Shown one piece after another: positions 56,904 to 64,000 of a DNA stretch of 64,000 bases. The notes beneath the pieces are model-generated. The model was not told the origin of the DNA. It worked only from the letters and a program-made list of their open reading frames with translations, and did no database searches. Every line of letters begins with the position of its first letter. Positions within the stretch are counted from its first letter, which is position 1. Source of the DNA: Cristatella mucedo. Lineage: Eukaryota; Bryozoa; Phylactolaemata; Cristatellidae. The stretch is taken from positions 1,894,001 through 1,958,000 of the forward strand of contig WPIO01000042.1 of assembly GCA_009760855.2 (NCBI GenBank), written 5' to 3'. A program made the position numbers and the translations under genes.

Positions 56904-58320
56904 TTGTTTTATTAATAAGTTTAGTGATTGCAAGCATGCCTGTATGTTCCATGCACGCAACTCAATGCTGATCTGCTCGCCGGGGCTGAGGGATTAATTT
57001 CAGAAAATAAGATTTATGTTTCATCTCATGAGAACACTATTAAAGATAATTTTGAAAAAAAAAAATTTTTCTCGATATATTTTTAATCAGTTAGCCAAGA
57101 GCTCTAAGCTTGACACTTAGTAGGGCGGGCTCACCAGCCAAGTTAGCGGAAACTCGGGCCCGGCTTTCAAAGCAAATTTATAGTTATCCGTGATTGTTCA
57201 CGGATGAGAGCTGGCTTTCATGTAAAACTCGTCGTTTCCGCCCGCCATTGTGGGCCCACGATTTTTCGCAGCAATCAATCGCGAACAAAGAGAAGCTAAG
57301 CGATCATAATAAAGCGTAGCTACTGTTGAAATCGAAGAGAATAAAGGAGCATCGGAAACCACCGAGCACCACACTTCCGAAACTCGACAGAAGCGTATTG
57401 CACGAAAATATCTACAGCAACAAGAAACTGAAAAAGAAGACGTCCAAGAGTTTCTTCCTATAAAAGCTCGGCGAAAGCCTCACTTACGATATAGTCAAAT
57501 ACAGAGAGATACTTGAGGTAAAATTCAAACATTTCTTGACCCATGTCGCGACATAAAGTCCTTGTCCGACAGTAGGCCGGGTTCGCAAGCTATGCTGTAC
57601 TTACTACTAAGTCAGTGGACACTCAGGACCGCAGTGCAATTCAACACTGCAACTTGTATTGAGTTTTTCCGTGCTGAGGCTAGCGTAAATCTGTTAGTAT
57701 TTTTAGCGTTTTTTGCCAAATTCCACCCATGACCTTCACCCATCATCGGAGAGGCATTTTTCTACGTTTCTACCTTGAAAGCCTGCGGGCTCCCCTAAAT
57801 TTAAGATTACATCAACTAATCATCAAACCTAATGATTCGTGAGAAGAGCGCAAGTTATTAGCGAGTATACAGCGCCAGCTGCCATAGTGGCTGCTATGAA
57901 AGTGAATGCTGAGCATTAGCCGTACGCATGTACATTTTTATACGTGCTGCATTTTAATATACTCTAAACCTGCTACACCTGCATGATGAAACGGTAACAA
58001 AATTAATTGAACCTATGATACCCAAAGATAGTACAGAGAGTCAGACCAACTCACTCATGGTTAGTTACATGGTTTTATGGATCCGGCTAACTGCAACTCT
58101 GTGAGAATACTGACCAAGCAAAAACAGCTCCATGGTTGCTAGTTGATATCGGCTCTAATCAATGGTATTGAAAAGTAACTTAAATAGTGATGTTAGCTGA
58201 CTTTGCTATCAAGGAATGTCTCAATTTTTTATGTTAAAATGTGTGCTATTGAATTGCTGCTCTTCTATTTAATAAGCCAGGTTTAGGTATTTCTTTTTAC
58301 AATAGATTGCTTTACTTTGA
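56904..58320. other. Unassigned AT-rich stretch
   Basis: No long frame, LINE or SINE match found. Confidence 0.4.
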
Positions 58321-58470
58321 CTTGCGTACTACAGCTGAGTGCATGTGTCTATTGGCGACGACAGATTTTTTTTGCGTACTACAGCTGAGTGTATGTGTCT
58401 ATTGGCGACGACAGATTTTTTTTGCGTACTACAGCTGAGTGTATGTGTCTATTGGCGACGACAGATTTTT
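58321..58470 (+). repeat. 50-bp tandem repeat, 3 units
   Basis: Units (TTGCGTACTACAGCTGAGTG to GACAGATTTTT) repeat with an exact 50-bp period at 58322, 58372 and 58422. They differ by one or two bases, so the expansion is recent. Confidence 0.95.
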
Positions 58471-58780
58471 ATGAAACATTTAAAAAAATCAGAATAGGTT
58501 AGTGAAAGTCTGTATTGCGACATGGATTGAGAAGTAAGTCGGCTCTTGCAGTTCCGTGATGTGGCAAACACGGAAGCTTTCTAGATAAAGATACCATTGC
58601 AAAAGCTATTTCATGCATGGGTGACATTTAACCTAAGCACCTGTAATGCAATTATTTGCCAATCTTCCTGGTTCCGCTAGAGGAAATTTTCAGTTTTCGT
58701 GAAAATCTGCAACAAGGTTTGTCTATCACAAACGTAGCAACTGCAGCGTTCAGCCGTTTCTTTCCGATCTGCAGATCTGC

Positions 58781-58822
58781 TTTCAGAAAGAAACTTTCAG
58801 AAAGAAACTTTCAGAAAGAAAC
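58781..58822 (+). repeat. 14-bp tandem repeat, 3 units
   Basis: Three perfect units of TTTCAGAAAGAAAC. Confidence 0.9.
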
Positions 58823-61337
58823 TTTTCTGCTCGGCTTTTCATCGACGCAAAGCATTAAATTCAATGTTCTGTCACTCCCCTTTTATGCAGCGGTGTTCTC
58901 TTATTTTTGCGGATCATTGGGAAATACTTCAGTCTCAGGTTTCGTATTGCATCACCAAACTTTTCTGAATCAAGTCGTTTAACTACACCTACAGCCGAAT
59001 TCAAATATTTAAAACCATTGCTGCACCTTGAATGCTCCCAAAGCTGGTGTACCACTGCCAATTTGTGTAATGAAGCTCCTTGGCGTAATTAAATTCATCG
59101 CCGGATTTACCAAATCCATTTCGTTTATCCTTAGTGCATAACTATACGTGCTGAAATTCAGCATCTTGTTACTGGTCAACGTTTTTACTTTCCTTTCCAG
59201 AATATGTGCAGTGCACAGAAAAAGATTTACTTCTCTTAGACGCTATGTAAATCCTTCACTATTACGAATATTGTTATTAATAGTAGCAGTGGCAATAAAT
59301 CCTGGGGGAAAGTTAGAACTCCTTGCTCAAAATTAGTACAGTTGTGGACGCAATTTCCAACCAGCACTAAAATAGGTATGTGACAGCATGCCCAAATGCA
59401 GACGTCTGTAAGTCTGTGCTTTGGTATTAGGGGTTATTATTAGCCGAATGTATTTTTTAGGTCTCGGTGCTTGTTAAACCTTCATGTGGCACTCTAGGCT
59501 CTAAAGATTTTTTACAAAACTTAAACTTCCGACAAGTAAGCCGCCACTAAAGCTGCAACAGCTTGCCCATTAATTTTTCTGCCATCTGATCTCCCACACG
59601 CTGCTTGCGACTATTAGGCTGTACTTACTGCATCTCTATCCACAAATCAACATATAAATTGAACTGAGCTAGTCTTTGACTTGAGAGTATTTAGTGCCTT
59701 AATAAAAGCATATGGCCATTCTAGGAGTCTTCAATGGTGACTCATTTCAAGCACAATGTTGACGAGCATTGCATCTTTTGAGGCCTGTTGAGAAAGCACG
59801 GTGGGAAAGAAAGTTTCAGAGTGGCCATAGAGCTGGCTCAATATAGTTTTAATATGACTACAATATAATATAAAATAATGTAATATAATAAATACATCAG
59901 TTGGATATTGATGGAGCCATTTAGAAGGCTATTTATCTGTCTCGTATAGAATTCTTAGCAATTTCGAAGTTTTGCTTGCACTCCTAAGCCGCAGTATTTC
60001 CATTCAGACCTTAAATACATGTATTCAGCAGTGAGTTATGATAAGGCTAAGTGGTCTCACACCTCGTATACTAGCTTCAGTGCTGGCCCGAAGAATCCTT
60101 GTGCCTTGGGAATTATCACAGATCTGGAACTTTGCCGATTTTCCAAAACCGCGAGCTAAAAGTGTTACCACAAAGGAACACAAATATGAAGAAGAAATAT
60201 ATTTACCACATTATGCACGCTGCCGCATGGTTAGCCTACTAGATGCGAATAAAATACACAATTAACGTGCCTGTCGTTTTCAGGATGTTGCAGAAGCACT
60301 TGAGGATTTTGATAGATAGGTTTTGGCAAAAAAGTCAGAAAATGATGAAGTAAGAGTTTTTTTGATGTACCACATACTCTCTTCTGGAAGAAAATGCATC
60401 GGAATGATTACTTTTGGCACTAGTTCAAGAATTTTCAGGGTTTGAGACTTATTGTTGTACGTATGTGCAGTTAAAAGTAAGACTAGGTTTGAGAATTGTC
60501 AAGGCATCAGTGGTTCAGTTTAGAGCAAGAAACCAGCCAACCGTGATTCCTCATTAACCAGGTTATTTGAGCAGAATAAAACTGATGCAGAAGTCTTGGC
60601 ATATTTCTAAGACGGCAAAACTACGATTACATGCATGTTTTGAATAATGTTTACTGACATTATGAGCCGGTAGTTTCATTTGGCGTAAGTAATTAGCTAA
60701 GTGAGAGAGTTAAGACGTCGAAAATAAATCAAAATATTATTTAATCATTTGTTCATCTTAAAAAACTGTAGGGTAGTTTTTCTTTCCACTGCGTGATCGA
60801 TTTCTCGAATCTCTTTGAGTCACCTTCAGCCTATCTTGTGCGTGCTAAAATTCGCGTGCTCAAAATCTCCGCGATTGAGGAAAAAATGCCAACACGATTT
60901 TTAAGATAAGTTTATAGAGAGAATTATACTCGATGAATCTAATAAATTATATTTCAAATTTCTCCGAAGTACTACAAATAATATATAACGAGAATGGCGC
61001 CGTTACTGGAAGCTATAAATTCCCCCAAATTACTGCAAACGGGGTCATTAGGCCAATTTTGGCACCTAGTAAATAACAAACTTATATGATTTATTACATA
61101 TACTGCTTTTTCGTGCCAATCATATGGTCTGGGAAAATTTTATTGGGCTGAAATGTACGTCACGCTAGAATATCTTAGGTTGAATCTTGAATGCCAGGAT
61201 GCAAGGATATTTCGGACCAGCCCTGCGGTCTTTTCACTCGACCTTAATTCATTTTAGTTGACGGTGAATTATTTGCTTGGTAATGCTGAGCGATCTCGCT
61301 TCTTTCGTGCTAACCATCTCCACTAGTAAAAGCTAGA
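58823..61337. other. Unassigned AT-rich stretch
   Basis: Mostly featureless to me. A weak SINE-2-like 3' fragment may lie at 59218-59258 (GATTTACTTCTCTTAGACGC, then TATGTAAAT). Frames such as 60038-60265 have no recognised motif. Confidence 0.4.
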
Positions 61338-62388
61338 ATGTCCGTTCTTTCCTCAGTCGCGCGGCAAGATGGTGCACTTCCATCAAGCGGCAAGATTGAT
61401 AGGATTATTAAAATAGTTTTTGCAAAGCAACTTGCAGCAGAAATTAAAAAGACTATATTTCCAGATAAATTTCACCTGGGTTTCAATCGCCATCATTCCA
61501 CTGAAAGTGCTCTCCTCCGTTTTATCATCGGCATCCAATGCAGCAACGATAAGAGTAATGTCACAGCCCTAGCCTTGGTGTATCTATCAGCTGAATTTGC
61601 CACTAATGATTGCGATATCCACTTCAACGCTTGAGAGCGACTATTGGTCTTGCAGACGAGGCTTTTTGGAGTGGTTCAAGTTTTTCTAGTTAAATCGTGT
61701 TCAGTCCATGTTACGTGAGAGTTAAGTGTCATAAAGCAAACCAGTCACATGTGGAATCCCACTCAAGTCCATCCTCGGTTCTTAACTATTTATTCTCCAT
61801 TACCTGAACCTCTAGGACAGGATTCGGGCTCACGGAGTGAGCTATCTTTTCTATGCTGATGATACCTAGCCGTATTTTTTTGTTCGAACCAACAAAATTG
61901 TCAGCAGAGACTGATGGATTGACAACTTGCTTGCAGACATTCAATCCTAGATGTCAAAAAATTTACATAAACTAGACGATGATAAAACGAAACTGCAACT
62001 CCTAGGACACTCCAAGCGTGTGGAAGACATTGATTTTCTAATAGGTGATTCTGTTGTGCGATTGCCATAGTGTGCTCTGAATTTAGGTGTCGTCTTTGAC
62101 ATCTGCCTACATTTTGAAAGTTTCAAGAGAAAGACTGCCTCCACAGATTGCCATAACGTTTGATCCCTATCTAAGATTAGGCACTGCTTACCATGGTGGC
62201 TTGCAAACAACTTGAGCTAGCTCCTTGGTCCCGTCTAGAATATATTAGAGCAATTTAATTTGAGCTGGGGTAATACAATAAGCCATTCGACCTCTGCAGT
62301 TGGTGATGAATATGGTTTCAGGGCAAGTGAAAAAATCCCAGAGGTTCAGCCACTTGTCTCCTTTTCTGAAAGAGCTTCGATGGCTTAT
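61338..62388 (+). mobile_element. LINE-B, old copy, left of a LINE-A insertion
   Basis: The plus strand reads FHLGFNRHHSTESALL (61338-61634), later FYADDT followed by a stop near 61848-61868, an equivalent of KLDDDKTKLQLLGHSKRV near 61969-62020, and thumb sequence. It stops at GAGCTTCGATGGCTT near 62385, matching the LKELGWL codons. Frame breaks are frequent. Confidence 0.8.
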
Positions 62389-62908
62389 AAAAAATAATAT
62401 CAATACGTTTGCATAGTGCTATCGGAGAACATAATCTCTTTCAAGAAACTTCACATTTGCTGTAAAAGAAGCAAGATCGAATAGTTAATGGTAGCATGCT
62501 CAAGGTCAACAAACATAACATGATGAGAGGTGAAATGCACAGGGTCAGCATGCAAATGCGGTTTGTGCAAGCATGAACAATGCAGCAAGCATGAGGACAT
62601 AATGGACTCGTGACAAGTATCTACTAGACGCTGCGATAAAAAGACGTATTTTTAGCTTTTTGAAATGCCTTCAAGTCAGATGTTTGCGAAGTATATTCGG
62701 GAGTGAGTTCCACGCCTTAAGAACATCCGAAGCAAAGGCGCGGTCTCCTAAATAATTCCAAAGGACGTGACGTGCATTCGAGGTGTAGTATGTGATTTGA
62801 GTCGGAAAAGTGGGTGGTACGATGCCCAGCCTGCTGGAGAGCCAGTAATCTGATAGGTCAAGCCAGAAATTTGGTTGATTAACAGATACAGAGTGAAGTA
62901 ATTCAGCG
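62389..62908 (-). mobile_element. LINE-A 3' end inserted in LINE-B
   Basis: A short AAT-type tail, a decayed stem-loop, 3' UTR (AAATGCACAGGGTCAGCATG on the plus strand) and ORF2 C-terminal coding sequence on the minus strand, all much diverged. It lies between two parts of a plus-strand LINE-B that are adjacent in intact copies, apart from some 55-60 missing bases. Confidence 0.75.
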
Positions 62909-63000
62909 AACCATAAGCGCGCCATGGCTTGGCTCCGTCAACCTAGCTGAACTGCTGAAAACTGTTCTGTCTCCTCGTGCCCTCAGGTCCAGACGTTTGA
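62909..63000 (+). mobile_element. LINE-B, continuation after the LINE-A insertion
   Basis: CATGGCTTGGCTCCGTCAAC, then CTAGCTGAACTGCTG and CGTGCCCTCAGGTCC, match [14 protein letters not shown] and RALRS of LINE-B. Confidence 0.7.
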
Positions 63001-63235
63001 TGACGTATGCAGCCAAATTTATCAAACCAAAATAAAAAATATTAAAAACTAGGGTACCAAAAGCAGAGCCGAACTCGCATTTCAAATTTTATTCCGATAC
63101 GTGAAATAACACTGGAGTTATTTAATTTACAAGGTACCAACCAACCCTGGAAACGAAACTGTATAAAAGTCACAAGTGTGTACCTCAACAAGCTTCAAGC
63201 ACATGTCGCAATCTACCATGGTTCGACAAGTTTGG

Positions 63236-63518
63236 ATGCATTATGCAACGACAAATACTCTCCTACTTCCGACTATGGCTCATCCATTTCAGCGGTCCTG
63301 AGCTGCTACTTCCATGCTACTCACTACCTCAACTGCTCTCCTGACTCTGCTATGCTTCCCACTTTCTCATTGTTGCGTGAGACAAAGTCTGTTGGCTACC
63401 GAATGCGTACCGAAAGCCGCTTAGGCTGTGAGTGCGCTATACAAAACTCTCCTGTGTAACACCCGCGTGGTCTTTATGACTTTGTGGAGTTACAGACGGA
63501 GATACATTACATTACATG
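63236..63518 (+). mobile_element. LINE-B 3' end, young copy
   Basis: Starts at ATGCAACGACAAATACTCTC and continues to the terminal GATACATTACATTACAT. It is very close to the 3' end of the 54.3 kb copy, much closer than the old LINE-B just to the left, so it is a separate, later, strongly 5'-truncated insertion. Confidence 0.85.
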
Positions 63519-64000
63519 CAAGTCCCAAATGATGCGGAGATCCGTACATTTTCTACTTGTAGATTCGTCTCTTCCGGTTTACATTCAGATTAGACGTGGT
63601 TGGCATAACCGATTTTTCTTTCATGTGGAAGTCGTCAGAACTTCCGATCCCAGTTCTAACATATTTGTCTTTCGAAAGGTACCATAGAAACATATTTTAT
63701 TGTCTGAAAAATTGCGTAGGTATTTTCTTGAAATTCCCCCTTGATCCGCTTTCCAAGATTAATAAATTGACTTAAAGAACCCGGAGAAAACATGACAACT
63801 CGTGAGGCAAAGTCTTAACATTTCGCACCGAAAGAATGCGACCCAGAAGTTATTGTAAACGCCATTCAAAAGATTCTGCACAACATGAACAGGACAAGAC
63901 ACCTTGCAAACTAAGGCTACGTTCATTGCAGGCTAGCCTAACATTATTTCAGCTGCTAGCCGCCAACATTAGCAGTCATTGCATGAAGATACACACCGAG
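63519..64000. other. Unassigned stretch
   Basis: No repeat or gene recognised up to the window end. Confidence 0.35.

Overview
The window looks like metazoan nuclear DNA, probably from an invertebrate with a repeat-rich genome. I could not assign a species. It carries many 5'-truncated non-LTR retrotransposons whose reverse transcriptase and 3' ends resemble the L2 (CR1/L2 superfamily) clade, at least two tRNA-derived SINE families with pol III A and B boxes, long GA/CT/TA/GACAGA microsatellites, and GC-rich CpG-dense islands set in an AT-rich background. There is no operon-like gene packing, no rRNA and no bacterial or phage signature. I found no confident host protein-coding gene. Apart from LINE ORF fragments, the open frames are short, or they come from GC-rich or microsatellite sequence.

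Layout. 1-2.1 kb: SINE copies and unassigned DNA. 2.2-7.05 kb: a long GC-rich stretch holding a LINE-A 3' fragment, a SINE-2 copy and, at its right edge, a copy of an unnamed dispersed repeat (here 'repeat R'). 7.8-12.6 kb: a cluster of LINE-A copies, including a probable 5'-inverted insertion, a LINE-A inserted inside a SINE-1 with a 5-bp target duplication, and a LINE-A inside an older LINE-A. 13-20 kb: mostly unassigned AT-rich DNA with a 140-bp tandem duplication, a SINE-2 and a strong hairpin. 20.4-21.1 kb: two unidentified open frames. 21.2-23.3 kb: the longest LINE-B copy. 24.8-28.7 kb: two GC-rich islands. 29-41.8 kb: repeat R copies, minisatellites and many LINE-A and LINE-B fragments. 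43-54 kb: microsatellites and decayed LINE-B copies, plus the cleanest SINE-1 (49.1 kb). 53.8-56.6 kb: repeat R split by a LINE-B insertion with an 8-bp target duplication, then a GC-rich island and a CACGTG minisatellite. 56.9-61.3 kb: mostly unassigned. 61.3-63.5 kb: LINE-B copies, one with a LINE-A inserted in it.

How the parts relate. LINE-A and SINE-2 end in the same roughly 50-nt 3' sequence, which folds into a two-part stem-loop and runs into an AAT/ATT-rich tail. This is the expected signature of a SINE mobilised by a partner LINE that recognises the shared 3' end. SINE-1 shares a weaker 3' motif with LINE-B. Repeat R recurs next to GC-rich islands, has no visible coding capacity, and is the element here I am least able to match to anything known. 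Family names (LINE-A, LINE-B, SINE-1, SINE-2, repeat R) are labels for this window only. All alignments were made by eye, so element boundaries are approximate, typically within 10-30 bases.
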